Shown here one piece after another: positions 1 through 11,880 of a stretch of 64,000 bases of DNA. Under the pieces are notes generated by a model, which saw only the letters and a list, made by a program, of their open reading frames with translations, was not told the DNA's origin and searched no databases. Every line of letters begins with the position of its first letter. Position 1 is the first letter of the stretch. Origin of the DNA: Allium sativum (Eukaryota; Streptophyta; Magnoliopsida; Asparagales; Amaryllidaceae). The DNA is taken from positions 319,153,456-319,217,455 of the forward strand of contig CM060922.1 of assembly GCA_030737875.1 (NCBI GenBank). Direction: 5' to 3'. The translations under genes and the position numbers were made by a program.

Positions 1-350
1 TATTTTAGAAAATGAATTCGAATTGAAATTGAATAGAAATGAATTCGAATTAAATTGAATTGAAATGAATTAGAATTCGAATTGAATTGAAAATGAATTC
101 GAATTGAAATTAAATAGAATTAAATTCGAATTGAAATTGAATAGAAATGAATTCGAATTGGAATTGAATTGAATTGAAAACGAACTGAAATTGAACTGGA
201 ATTCGAATTGAATTGAAAATGAATTCGAATTGAAATTGAATAGAATTAAATTCGAATTGAAATTGAATAGAAATGAATTCGAATTGAAATTGAATTGAAT
301 TGAAAACGAACTGAAATTGAATTGAAATTGAATTGAATTGAGATCAAATT
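1..350. repeat. AT-rich minisatellite in left LTR
   Basis: Degenerate tandem units built from GAATTCGAATTG, GAAATTGAATAG and AAATGAATTCGAATTG. The same array recurs at 7,391-7,735 in the right LTR with small copy differences. The long open frames across it are a by-product of the 3-bp-compatible repeat and are not genes. Confidence 0.85.
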
Positions 351-1169
351 GAAATGAATTTAAAACGAATTTATAAGGAAAAATTCAATTTTTGATTTGA
401 ATTTGAAATGAAGCTGAAAACAAATTTAAAACGATTTATAAAATGCGTTTTAAAAGGAAATCGACGAAGTATATATTATATATATTATATATAATATAAT
501 AGCCGGAATAGAACGCGCCGCGGCAGTTCGTGAATTTCGACCATTGACTTCGAATGGATATTGCGGGAGATCCGACTGTCGGATTCTCCTAAAACCAGAA
601 CCGTTGGGTTCGTATTGAAAAGAGCTTTCTAACGATTATTAGAAATTAGAAATCTAACGGTTGGATTTGGAATTATGTCCGAATCAAATTTAGAAAAGGT
701 CGCTATAAGTGCAGTTCGATGGTCGTTGATGGAAATTGACTGTACGGGACTTGATAAAATTATTAAAAATATTAATAATTTGTGTAAAATCATAAGAAAT
801 GATTTGTGAAGAATTGGGATGAAAAACTCCATACTTGAAATGATAAAAATAAATTTTTATCGAAATGAACTAGTTTTGAACTAGAATAAGAATTTATTTA
901 TTTATTTTAAAATAAATTAATTGGATTTGAAATGGTTTTGAAAATAACCAGAATTTTCAAAAATTGAATTCGAAAGGATTCGAATCGAAATTGTCTTTGG
1001 AATATTTCGATGTTGGATTTCGTGATGATACATCTATCGTTATGGGAATTTGAAAGCTATATTTATATCATTATTTCCAATACGATATTTGTTGGTCTTG
1101 AATTTGATATTGAATATAAGCCGATATATTTTCTATTCAGAGCCTTGTATTTAATATCAAATGTGATTT

Positions 1170-1625
1170 GGGTTTGTCGTGAATGGTGTCTTCATTAACA
1201 CTGTTCTTAAGCCCAATTGAGAAAAAGATTAAATCTTTTTATTTAGATTTAATGAAGTGTACCAATTAAATAATATTTAATTGAAATTGAATTGAATTGA
1301 TTTTTGGGTTTATCGTGAACAGTGTTTTAAATAACACTTGTTCTTTAACCCGAAAATTGATGGAATGTGATTTTGGGTTGTCGTGAACGGTATCTTCAAA
1401 AATACTGTTCTTAGACCCAAAGGATTTAAGAAAATCAGAAACTAACTGGATATTAGTTAAGTTGAATGGTTTCTGGGGTATTGATCTGATGTTGGTTTCG
1501 GCCTTCGGGGTTAATACTTAGGGAATTGCTCACTTGCTAATTTACGGTTAATGACCGATTGAACTGTGATGTGATTTTGGGGTTTATCGTGAACCGTGTT
1601 TTAAATGACACTGAATCTTTAACCC
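1170..1625 (+). repeat. Array of four related hairpins (left LTR)
   Basis: Four copies of a foldable unit of about 45 nt lie at 1,170-1,214, 1,306-1,351, 1,375-1,418 and 1,579-1,625. Each starts GGGTT.TCGTGAA and ends with a GTTCTT.A.CCC-like arm, so the outer arms (GGGTT with AACCC) and inner arms (for example GAACAGTGTT with AACACTTGTTC) pair. The third copy has GTAT/ATAC where the second has GTGT/ACAC, which keeps the pairing. The same four units recur at 8,544-8,999. Function unknown; structure is inferred by eye only. Confidence 0.6.
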
Positions 1626-3697
1626 AGTTAAAGATTAAAACTAAGTGGAGTTTTAATGAATCTTTAATTAGATTGAAACGATCGAGAATGGAGTATCACC
1701 AGTTTTACTCCAGGCGGTAGTTAAATCTTTAATTAGATTTGAACGTGAAATGGTAATTTAATTTACCGATAACACCGTGGTGTTAGATATGAAGTATGAC
1801 CAGTTTTACTTCATGGGATAAATAGGTTGGGATTGGGAAATAAAATAAATAATTACTTCGGTGTGGTTCACTAATCCCGGCTAGTTTGAATTGATATTCA
1901 AGGAAGATTAAAGATTAAATTTAAAGAATTTATCTTTGATAAAATTAATGGGAACCTTTCCCAAAGTGTAAGAATATTTAAATAAAAGAATATTCTGAAT
2001 TGGAATGAGGCGTATGTTGTGTTTGTGTAACACTTGTTTATTGTATACGCGAGTTATTCAGAAAGACCGGGTTTGTCCCATTCTGAATAACTGATTCGAC
2101 GTGGTGTCAAGGATGAAGACGGTGGTCGAAGACCGGAAGTCTTTACGTCGTTTGGATAATTACTGATGATCTTGATTGGGCCGTACACCCAAGAGGAGGG
2201 AATCAATTGGTGGTCGTCCAGACGTACTTGGAGATCGATGGATATGCGGGGTACTAGGTGCCTCCGGTTTCGTCCAGACCCAGAACGAACTTGTAAATGG
2301 ACTGTGTATCTGACATTGGATTTTAGTCTGTGTGATTGATTTCTGTAAATATATATCTGTTTGGCGGCGGAGAATTTATTCTCTTGCTTAACGCCCTTCT
2401 CTGAGACGTATGAGCTTAGGATTTATATATTGATGGATATCAAACGCATGGAGTGAATTGCCTGTGTGGCATGCCTAAGTGGCAAACGATCAAGGCTTCT
2501 GTTGAAAAGCAGAGTCTTGCGGTTGATGATCAAAGCACAGCCTGTGTGGCATAGCTTTGTGTAGCGTGGATTCACGAGCCTCACACCCTGGTTGTGAACC
2601 AGAAACGGGAGAAGGACCTCAGGGGGGACATGCGTTTCTTTCTAGTTAGAAATGGCGTCAATGGTTTTACACGCCCTGACGAGTTTGACTTATGTGGTTG
2701 TTGCTGTTGCGAGGCGCCTCAGATATATCGGTGAATATGTGAAGCCGATGGAGTCACTTGTTGGCTCATTTACGCCCCATAGGGCGGGGAGACGTAGTGG
2801 TTCAGGCATTATAATCCACATCGGTGGACCGGCCCTGACGATCCAAGGGGCGGTTGCGGCTGTTCCTGAGGGTCGGGCTAGAGAGTCTCGAATCGGTTGA
2901 GGACGATCCCTTGCCTCGGTTCACAGATGGAAATCCAACTTCCAAATACGTGAGATTTGCAGTTTTATTTGTAGAGCCTAGTATTGACGACATGATATAT
3001 GGTACCCATGCCGCCTATGATTGATACTTATGATTTGAAGTTGTTTTATACACTATGCACTTATAATAGTATCAAATGATTTGTTTTAAACGTACTAAGC
3101 ATGTTTGGCTATTATGAGGGAAACCTTATCCCCCGGCTTGCGTTGCATTGTGTGATAGGACCTGGGTCTTATAATAGCTTCATTTTTCCAAAAAGCATTG
3201 CGTTGTTTTGTTATATGCACTGGTATTCTTGGGAGGAAACCCGTTCCGTGTTATACGGCGTGGTCCCTTGATATATCTGATTTAAAGTAAAGTTTTAAAT
3301 AACTGTTTTAGTTCTCACACCAGTCCCGTGACTGATCTGGAGTTTATTGTTTTAACCTAAACTCTGGGTGCCCTTATTTTGACACGGGCAGCTAGTAGTT
3401 TTGGTTTTGCAGATTTATATTCACAGGATCCTGATTACAGCTGGAATGGTATCCGAAAAGCTTTGTATCCGTGTATCTCCTTCAGTTGTGTTTTGTATTA
3501 TTTTCTGCTGTTATGTAATGTATTGTAATCTCTGATATTTTTCTGTTGTATATTATTTGTTTATACTCTGTATATTCTTGTATTCTGATGGGATTGTTGT
3601 AATTAACAATGAAATGTTCTTCCGTCTGCGTTCCTTTGTGTGTTGTTCTCGAACTATCCGCGCTTTCCTTACCGGGGAAGTTACGGGTTTTTACAGT

Positions 3698-3709
3698 TGG
3701 TATCAGAGC
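3698..3709 (+). other. Primer binding site (tRNA-iMet)
   Basis: TGGTATCAGAGC, complementary to the 3' end of initiator methionine tRNA, starts two bases after the CA that closes the left LTR. This fixes the LTR boundary and the + orientation. Confidence 0.9.
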
Positions 3710-4760
3710 TTTGGTTTACAAAGCTCAAAGAACAAGACACATTAGAACCAAACGAAAGGATTCATCAGATATTGGATTAGTAATATCCAATGAGAATGAC
3801 TCGTTAGAGATGGGATCAGTAGTATCCTAGAACGAGTGTGAAGAGTAGTGTTTTGAAAAATAAAATTGAAAACCAGTTTTGTTTTGAAAATTTAATTCAA
3901 TAATTCGTATTTGAATATTTATTTATATTGCTTTGGACTATCAGGTATATAGAGATTTTAATATACGTCTGATCCACGTGTATTAGAAGCCTCCAATATA
4001 CTGGATGGATATAGAGTCACACTCTAGTCGCCCGGAGATGATTCTGATGATTGTAGCTACATCATTAGAATTAGTATTCGAGTTTCGAAAGTGGGATTTC
4101 TATATATTTCCTTTTGACTGGTGTGAGAACCAAAATTAGATAGGATATATTGTTGTGGATTGGCATCAAAAACGTGACTTTTGACTATATATCAAAGTTA
4201 TGAATTTGAAATGATAATCAACTAATTGATTGATGGTTATGTTGTTTGATTGCTGTTTTGATTAATTAAAAGTTGAACCTTTAGCCAAATTAATCAAATA
4301 GTGAATTGTATTGAAATTTGGTCGCATTTGCTTGCATATACATGTACTTACATTGAACAGGTCATAGCAAGGAGGCTAGAGCAGAAGAATAAAATTGTTT
4401 GCCCGACAAATAGGTACATGTTTACCATAATTTACTGTTTTGTTTGGGTGATGATGATTTTATGAGCCGATTGGCTAGCCACTTGGCTAGCCGCTTGGCT
4501 AGCCGCTTGGCTTTTTCTTTTTCTTTTGGATTGAAGAAGGCCATGGGAGGCTATATGAAATATCCCGAAGTCCCCGGTGCAGGGGAGGTTATGGCGAAAT
4601 TTTTCGAAAATTTAGGGTGTTAGCCAAATTTTTGAAAAATATGAAAAGTTCTTAGAAACTGAAAAGTTGAAGAACTTAAGCCGTAGCGAAAGTACTGGAA
4701 GTTGATTTGATTTGTTAAACAACTTTCGGCTTCGTTCCTTTTCAGGAAGGAAAAGTTTTA

Positions 4761-4771
4761 AGTGGGGGAGA
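4761..4771 (+). other. Polypurine tract
   Basis: AGTGGGGGAGA lies immediately before TGTAATAACCCGG, the start of the right LTR. It would prime plus-strand DNA synthesis. Confidence 0.8.
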
Positions 4772-5652
4772 TTGTAATAACCCGGAAATTCTGAGCTAAT
4801 TTAAAATTTTTATTTTGGCAATTTGAATGAATTTTGAATATTTAAAATGAATTATTTTAAATAATATGACAAGAAATTTATTTTTGATAAAATTCGAGTG
4901 TATATATTTATATAGATCGTCGTTAGAATATAAATATTTATTTTATATTATAAAAGGAATTGAAAATGGCGCGGTAGTTCGATAATTCGATTTCAAAGTT
5001 CAAATGAATGTACATGATTCAAATTAAACCAGATTTTAGCGAAACCAAAAATAATAGAATCTAATTGAGAATATCTTTCCAACGAATCCGAAAAATCAAA
5101 ATTTCATAGCGGGGATAAAAAGATATGCCCAGTTGAAATTTCAGAATAGTCGCTATGGAATTCTGGCCCTTAAAAATGGAAATTTTGCAAAAGACCTCGG
5201 ATTTCGACGAAACCACTTTTGTTGGATCCGCGATGTCAAATTATTGCTAGGTTTCAAATTTCATAATTTTTCGAATCAATATGTGAGCGTGGCAAAGGAA
5301 AACGCGTTTGACCAGTTTTAGTTGATTTTGATCAACTGGAAAATGGCCATTTTTCAAACGGTCTCAGAATTCGACAAAACCAGTTTTCTTAGGACCGTAT
5401 CATCAATACGAAGCTAGAAATTATTTTTCGGGAATTTTTCTAGTTAGTGTGTGGCCCCGGTAAATTGAAATGCGCGTTCAAATTCAATATATAGAGTTAT
5501 ATGTTGATTTTGACGAAAAATGATCGAAACGATCAAATCAGCTTACGATACATATCCCATTGTGTTCGGAATGGGGGTAATTAGCTATGGACGACAGGCG
5601 GTGGGTCTCGTTTCGAGTTCGAATGAAAAAGTTACTTTTTAAAATAATAAAA

Positions 5653-5690
5653 TATATAAATATTTATATAACCCCCCTGTCTTCTCTCTC
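5653..5690 (+). promoter_or_regulatory. Candidate LTR promoter (TATA box)
   Basis: TATATAAATATTTATATAAC is followed within about 25-30 bases by a C-run and a CT-rich tract (CCCCCCTGTCTTCTCTCTC), a common plant core-promoter layout. It lies about 0.9 kb into the right LTR, a plausible U3/R junction. Confidence 0.5.
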
Positions 5691-6131
5691 TTCCCTCAAA
5701 AAGTCAAACACAGAAAAAAAAGGGGGCGCCCCCCCCCTCCGATCCCGTTCGCCAGCGATGGCGTGGGCCACCGTGCCCCTCCCTCACCTCCGCTTCCTCC
5801 CCACGCTTCTCTTCTCTCCTCCAGTCCCTCCCTCCTCTCGACTCTCGCTCACACCCTCCTCTTCCTCAAAGAACCCGACGCGCCGCTAACGCCGGAGGCC
5901 CCGCTGCCAAGCCGACCTCCCCTCCGTCGATCCTCTTACCTCCGATCCACCCTGCTCTCGAGACCCCAAATTGCGCGAGCCCCCTCCCCTCTTCTAACCC
6001 CAAACCCACCAGAGCGCCTCCCCCTTCGTCCGATGTCTACAGCAAGAGGCGCAGCAACCGGAGGCTCATCGAAGACTGTGCAGGAGGAAGACCCTAGCGG
6101 TGGCGAATGGGTTCGAGCAGTGAACAAACCA
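5690..6131 (+). other. GC-rich transcribed leader with splice donor
   Basis: A sharply GC-rich island inside AT-rich DNA, lying just downstream of the TATA-like sequence. An open frame from ATG 5,763 gives a Pro/Leu/Arg/Ser-rich protein with no recognised domain, so coding is doubtful. A good splice donor (ACCA then GTGAGT) occurs at 6,132, where composition drops back to AT-rich. It looks like a first exon or leader, perhaps captured from a host gene. Confidence 0.35.
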
Positions 6132-6354
6132 GTGAGTTTTCTTCTAGTTTAATTAGTCTAATTTATTAGGAAAAATACTTGATTTTTAAATTGAAAAATA
6201 TTTGGTTTTTAAACTGAAAATTATATATGATATTAGTGAAGAAAGGTTGGATTTTTAATGAAGTAAAGATTAGATTTTTATATTATAGAAGTATTAAAAA
6301 TTCGATCTTTATTATGTAGAAGGAGCATAGATGTGATTTTTATATGAGTGGCGG

Positions 6355-6540
6355 TATAAAAATATAATCTTTTATGTTGTAGAAGTTTAAAAATATAATC
6401 TTTTATATTGTTGAAGTATAAAAATATAATCTTTTATATTGTAGAAGGTTAAAAATATAATTTTTTATATAGAAAGAAACGTGGTAAAAATGTGATTTTT
6501 ATATACATAGCAACAATATAAAAATGTGATTTTTATATAT
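6355..6540. repeat. AT-rich tandem repeat in right LTR
   Basis: Five to six degenerate units of about 26-40 bp carrying AAAAATATAATCTTTTATAT followed by TTGTAGAAG, then variants with AAAAATGTGATTTTTATATA. It lies in the part of the LTR that has no second copy in the window. Confidence 0.6.
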
Positions 6541-7390
6541 GTAGTGAATGCGGGCAATGAAAGTGTCAGACGGCGAAGATTTCTACAATGAAGATTCGTG
6601 GTATTGGATTAGCTAGTCGGTGAGAACTTCTCACCTTTTAATTTTGTTTTCTAGTTAATAATATATACTAGGATGTAGACGGTGTTTAGTTGTACCCGAC
6701 ACCCGTCGTCCACAGACCATGGACGGCTTGTATGCTTGTTTGTTTGATTTTGACGTGTAGTTGATTGTGTGATGGGATGTGAAATGAAATAAAATATTTA
6801 TATAGTTAAAAATATTTTATAGTTGAAAATAGAAATTTTAACGTGTATTTAAAATGAAATTAATATAAATAAATCGAACGATTTGTTTATATGCACACAT
6901 TTGACTGATATTAATTGGGACGATAAATTTTACACATCGCCCAACTGCACAAATAAAATCTGAGTTTGATTGTTTGAAAGCCCACACGGGTATTGAGATG
7001 ATATATGACATACACTAATCCCAATAATTGGTTGTATCTAGATCGATTGATTGACAGACTGTCATAAGCGTTAAATATTTATATTTGATGCTTATACAGT
7101 GTAGAACACACTCTGGATGATGGTTGATTATTTATCGTCGTTATTTTTTTACATGTGTTGTAGAAAATCCATATAATTAACATTATATGGTAATTGATTG
7201 GGCCTCATTCCAGTTTTGAAAAAGAAATATTTGAATAGAAATATTTGAAAAAGAAATATTTGAAATAGAATATTTGAAAATAGAATATATGAAGCCGTGT
7301 TGATTAGATTGACGCCATTTTGACGTGAACGATATTTATATCGATTTTATTTGTTTTTAATGAATATTGAAAAGTGATTTCAATAATTGA

Positions 7391-7735
7391 ATATTTTAGA
7401 AAATGAATTCGAATTGAAATTGAATAGAAATGAATTCGAATTAAATTAAATTGAAATGAATAAGAATTCGAATTGAATTGAAAATGAATTCGAATTGAAA
7501 TTGAATAGAATTAAATTCGAATTGAAATTGAAATTGAATTGAATTGAAAACGAACTGAAATTGAATTGGAATTCGAATTGAAAATGAATTCGAATTGAAA
7601 TTGAATAGAATTAAATTCGAATTGAAATTGAATAGAAATGAATTCGAATTGAACTGAATTGAAAACGAACTGAAATTGAATTGAAATCGAATTGAATTGA
7701 AATCGAATTGAATTGAAATCAAATTGAAATGAATT
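7391..7735. repeat. AT-rich minisatellite in right LTR
   Basis: Second copy of the GAATTCGAATTG-type array seen at 1-350, with minor unit gains and losses. Open frames here encode only Phe/Asn/Ser/Ile/Gln low-complexity sequence. Confidence 0.85.
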
Positions 7736-8543
7736 TAAAACGAATTTATAAGGAAAAATTCATTTTTTGATTTGAATTTGAAATGAAGTTGAAATCGTTT
7801 TGAAAATGAATTTAAAACGATTTATAAAATGCGTTTTAAAAGGAAATCGACGAAGTATATATTATATATATAATATAATGGCCTGAATAGAACGCGCCGC
7901 GCCGCGGCAGTTCGTGAATTTCGACCATTGACTTCGAATGGATATTGCGGGAGATCCGACCGTCGGATTCTCCTAAAACAAGAACCGTTGGGTTCGTATC
8001 GAAAAGAGCTTTCTAACGAATATTAGAAATTAGAAATCTAACGGTTGGATTTGGAATTATGTCCAAATCAAATTTAGAAAAGGTCGCTGTAAGTGCAGTT
8101 CGATGGCCGTTGATGGAAATCGATTGTACGGGCCTTGATAAAATTATAAAAATAGTAATAATTTGTGTAAAATCATAAGAAATGATTTGTGAAGAATTGG
8201 GATGAAAAACCCCATACTTGAAATGATAAAAATAAATTTTTATCGAAATGAACTACTTTTGAACTAGAATAATAATTTATTTATTTTTTTAAAAATAAAT
8301 AAATTGGATTTGAAATGGTTTTGAAAATAACCAGAATTTTCAAAAATTGAATTCGAATTGAAATTGTCTTTGGAATATTTCGATGTTGGATTTCGTGATG
8401 ATACAGATATCGTTATGGGAATTTGAAAGATATATTTATATCGTTATTTCCAATACGATATTTGTTGGTCGTAGAATTTGATATTGAATATAAGCCGATA
8501 TATTTTCTATTCAGAGCCTTGTATTTAATATCAAATGTGATTT

Positions 8544-8999
8544 GGGTTTGTCGTGAATGGTGTCTTCATTAACACTATTCTTAAGCCCAGTTGAGAAAAA
8601 GATTAAATCTTTTTATTTAGATTTAATAAAGTGTAACAATTAAATAATATTTAATTGAAATTGAATTGAATTGATTTTTCGGTTTATCGTGAACAGTGTT
8701 TTAAATAACACTTGTTCTTTAACCCGAAAATTGATGGAATGTGATTTTGGGTTGTCGTGAATGGTATCTTCAAAAATACTGTTCTTAGACCCAAAGGAGT
8801 TAAGAAAATCAGAAACTAACTGGAGATTAATTAAGTTGAATGGTTTCTGGGGTATTGATCTGATGTTGGTTTCGGCCTTCGGGGTTAATACTTAGGGAAT
8901 TGCTCACTTGCTAATTTACGGTTAGGGACTGATTGAAATGTGATGTGATTTTGGGGTTTATCGTGAACCGTGTTTTAAATGACACTGATTCTTTAACCC
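8544..8999 (+). repeat. Array of four related hairpins (right LTR)
   Basis: Counterparts of the hairpins at 1,170-1,625, at 8,544-8,588, 8,681-8,725, 8,749-8,792 and 8,953-8,999. Differences between the LTR copies mostly keep pairing: in the first unit GTTC becomes ATTC opposite GAAT (wobble to Watson-Crick), and in the third GAAC becomes GAAT opposite GTTC (Watson-Crick to wobble). Confidence 0.6.
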
Positions 9000-11078
9000 A
9001 GTTAAAGATTAAAACTAAGTGGAGTTTTAATGAATCTTTAATTATATTGAAAAGATCGAGAATGGAGTATCACCAGTTTTACTCCAGGCGGTAGTTAAAT
9101 CTTTAATTAGATTTGAACGTGAAATGGTAATTTAATTTACCGATAACTCCGTGGTGTTAGATATGAAGTATGACCGGTTTTACTTCATGGGATAAATAGG
9201 TTGGGATTGGGAAATAAAACAAATAATTACTTCAGTGTGGTTCGCTAATCCCGACTAGTTTGAATTGATATTCAAGGAAGATTAAAGATTAAATTTAAAG
9301 AATTTATCTTTGATAAAATTAATGGGAACCTTTCCCAAAGTGTAAGAATATTTAAATAAAAGAATATTCTGAATTGGAATGAGGCGTATGTTGTGTTTGT
9401 GTAACACTTGTTTATTGTATACGCGAGTTATTCAGAAAGACCGGGTTTGTCCCATTCTGAATAACTGATTCGACGTGGTGTCGAGGATGAAGACGGTGGT
9501 CGAAGACCGGAAGTCTTCACATCGTTTGGATAATTACTGATGATCTTGATTGGGCCGTACACCCAAGAGGAGGGAATCAGTTGGTGGTCGTCCAGTCGTA
9601 CTTGGAGATCGATGGATATGCGGGGTACTAGGTGCCTCCGGTTTCGTTCAGACCCAGAACGAACTTGTAAATGGACTGTGTGTCTGACATTGGGTTTTAG
9701 TTTGTGTGATTGATTTCTATTAAATATATATCTGTTTGGCGGCGGAGAATTTATTCTCTTGCTTAACGCCCTTCTCTGAGACGTACGAGCTCAGGGGTTA
9801 TATATTGATGGATATCAAACGCATGGAGTGAATTGCCTGTGTGGCATGCCTAAGTGGCAAATGATCAAGGCTTCTGTTGAAAAGCAGAGTCTTGTGGTTG
9901 ATGATCAAAGCACAGCCTGTGTGGCATAGATTTGTGTAGCGTGGATTCGCGAGCCTCACACCCCGGTTGCGAACCAGAAACGGGAGAAGGGCCTCAGGGG
10001 GGACATGCGTTTCTTTCTAGTTAGAAGTGGCGTCAGTGGTTTTACACGCCCTGACGAGTTTGACTTATGTGGTTGTTGCTGTTGCGAGGCGCCTCAGATA
10101 TATCGATGACTATGTGAAGCCGATGGAGTCACTTGTTGGCTCATTTACGCCCCATAGGGCGGGGAAACGTAGTGGTTCAGGCATTATAATCCACATCGAT
10201 GGACCGGCCCTGACGATCCAAGGGGTGGTTGCGGCTGTTCCTGAGGCTCGGGCTAGAGAGTCTCGAATCGGTTGAGGACGGTCCCTTGTCTCGGTTCACA
10301 GATGGAAATCCAACTTCCAAATACGTGACATTTGCAATTTTATTTGCAGAGCCTAGTATTGGTGACATGATATATGGTACCCATGCCGCCTATGATTGAT
10401 ACTTATGATTTGAAGTTGTTTATACACTATGCACTTATAATAGTATCAAATGATTTGTTTTAAACGTACTAAGCATGTTTGGCTATTATAAGGGAAAACC
10501 CTATCCCCTGGCTTGCGTTGCATTGTGTGATAGGACCTGGGTCTTATAATAGCTTCATTTTTCCAAAAAGCATTGCGTTGTTTTGTTATATGCACTGGTA
10601 TTCTTGGGAGGAAACCCGTTCCGTGTTATACGGCGTGGTCCCTTGATATATCTGATTTAAAGTAAAGTTTTAAATAACCGTTTTAGTTCTCACACCAGTC
10701 CCGTGACCGACCTGGAGTTTATTGTTTTAACCTAAACTCTGGATGCCCTTATTTTGACACGGGCAGCTAGTAGTTTTGGTTTTGCAGATTTATATTCACA
10801 GGATCCTGATTACAGCTGGAATGGTATCCGGAAAGCTTTGTATCCGTGTATCTCCTTCAATTGTGTTTTGTATTATTTTCCACTGCTATGTAATGTATTG
10901 TAATCTCTGATATTTTTCTATTGTATATTGTTTGTTTATACTCTGTATATTCTTATATTCTTATATTCTGATGGGATTGTTGTAATTAACAATGAAATGT
11001 TCTTCCGTCTGCGTTCCTTTGTGTGTTGTTCTCGAACTATCCGCGCTTTCCTTACCGGGGAAGTTACGGGTTTTCACA

Positions 11079-11880
11079 GCATATAAATATCATAATGTTC
11101 TGTTTATTTGTATTGATAAGTATGAATCATAGTTGTACATGTATACATTATGAACATGCTGGTTTGCACACTTATATTAATGGCTAAATACAGAACTGTT
11201 TTGTATTGAATTAATGTATGTGTTATTATCATTATAATATCATTATGGTGTTTGATCAATGATAAGTCAATACATGTTGATTATGTCAAGTGCTCTTGCT
11301 TATGATCTTTTTCTTAAATCTATGAATGCAGTACGGTATGGACTGAATATTATATAATCATATAATGGTTACATAATGCATGATGCTTATTTATATAATC
11401 TTTTTCTTAACGGGACTGTAGGTTTTATCCACATACATTTTAAAATTTATGAGGATTCAAACCAATTTTAATTGGTCCTTGAATTCCTTTAGGGTGGATA
11501 AAAGTATAAATCTATTTGGTTGTATAGATTTTAAATAAATTTATATTTTATCTGAAACTTTGCAATATAAAAGTTATATCAACCATCTCTTTGAAATGTT
11601 CAAAGAAGAATAGACCGCTTCATTGAATTTGTGTATATATATATTATTTAAATTCAAATAATATTACGAATATAAAGTACATATATTTTGATATGTGCAA
11701 ATAACTTTAATATTGTTTCTCACTACGAATTATAAATTCCCTCTAATAGCAAATTTTGTTATATTGAGTCATGGTGATGTCTTCCAATAATATACTCATC
11801 ACTGTCCAAAATCACTAGATGTAACTAACGCCAAAGCGTTGTGCACCTTTTATTTTGGTTATATGCGATGGTATAAAATG
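11079..11880. other. AT-rich DNA, no gene seen
   Basis: Flanks the right end of the giant LTR. No LTR, exon or coding similarity was recognised. It may be the 5' internal part of the decayed copia element that follows, but no gag motif could be read here. Confidence 0.4.

Larger units (their letters stand above)
1..3695 (+). repeat. Left LTR (3' part) of giant-LTR retrotransposon
   Basis: This stretch is collinear with 7,391-11,078 at high identity, with scattered substitutions and small indels. It ends in CA at 3,695, directly before a tRNA-iMet primer binding site, so it is the 3' part of a left LTR whose first ~2.6 kb lies before the window. It contains an AT-rich minisatellite (1-350), a set of imperfect hairpins (1,170-1,625) and no convincing coding sequence. 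The orientation is + because the PBS follows on the + strand. Confidence 0.85.
3696..4772 (+). mobile_element. Internal region of giant-LTR element, non-coding
   Basis: This is the whole internal domain between the two LTRs, about 1.08 kb. It opens with the primer binding site and closes with a polypurine tract. No gag or pol similarity was recognised in any frame, so the element must depend on proteins supplied in trans. A short tandem run of TTGGCTAGCCGC-like units lies at about 4,465-4,512. The tract-plus-LTR start (GGGGGAGATTGTAATAACCC) resembles Tekay/Del chromoviruses, a possible partner lineage; that assignment is inference. Confidence 0.75.
4773..11078 (+). repeat. Right LTR, about 6.3 kb
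   Basis: The LTR begins TGTAATAACCCGG after the polypurine tract and ends ...TTTTCACA at 11,078. Its last 3.7 kb matches the left LTR copy at 1-3,695. At about 6,306 bp it is roughly six times longer than the internal region. Inside are a TATA-like sequence (5,653), a GC-rich leader (5,690-6,131), AT-rich tandem repeats (6,355-6,540 and 7,391-7,735) and the hairpin set (8,544-8,999). If transcription starts near 5,685, R plus U5 would be about 5.4 kb. The first 2.6 kb has no second copy here to test it. Confidence 0.75.

Noticed and set aside
2652..2993. 82-residue frame repeated at 10,027-10,275 in the other LTR, as a possible small gene
   Set aside because: The two copies differ at about seven of 82 residues, the right copy lacks the ATG, and the position is inside U5-like LTR sequence. 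The frame is conserved only because the LTRs are copies of each other.
5763..6152. 129-residue Pro/Leu-rich frame as a real protein
   Set aside because: GC-rich DNA gives long chance frames; no domain, and a strong splice donor lies inside the frame.
7441..7722. 93-residue Phe/Asn/Gln/Ser-rich frame
   Set aside because: Direct product of the GAATTCGAATTG minisatellite.
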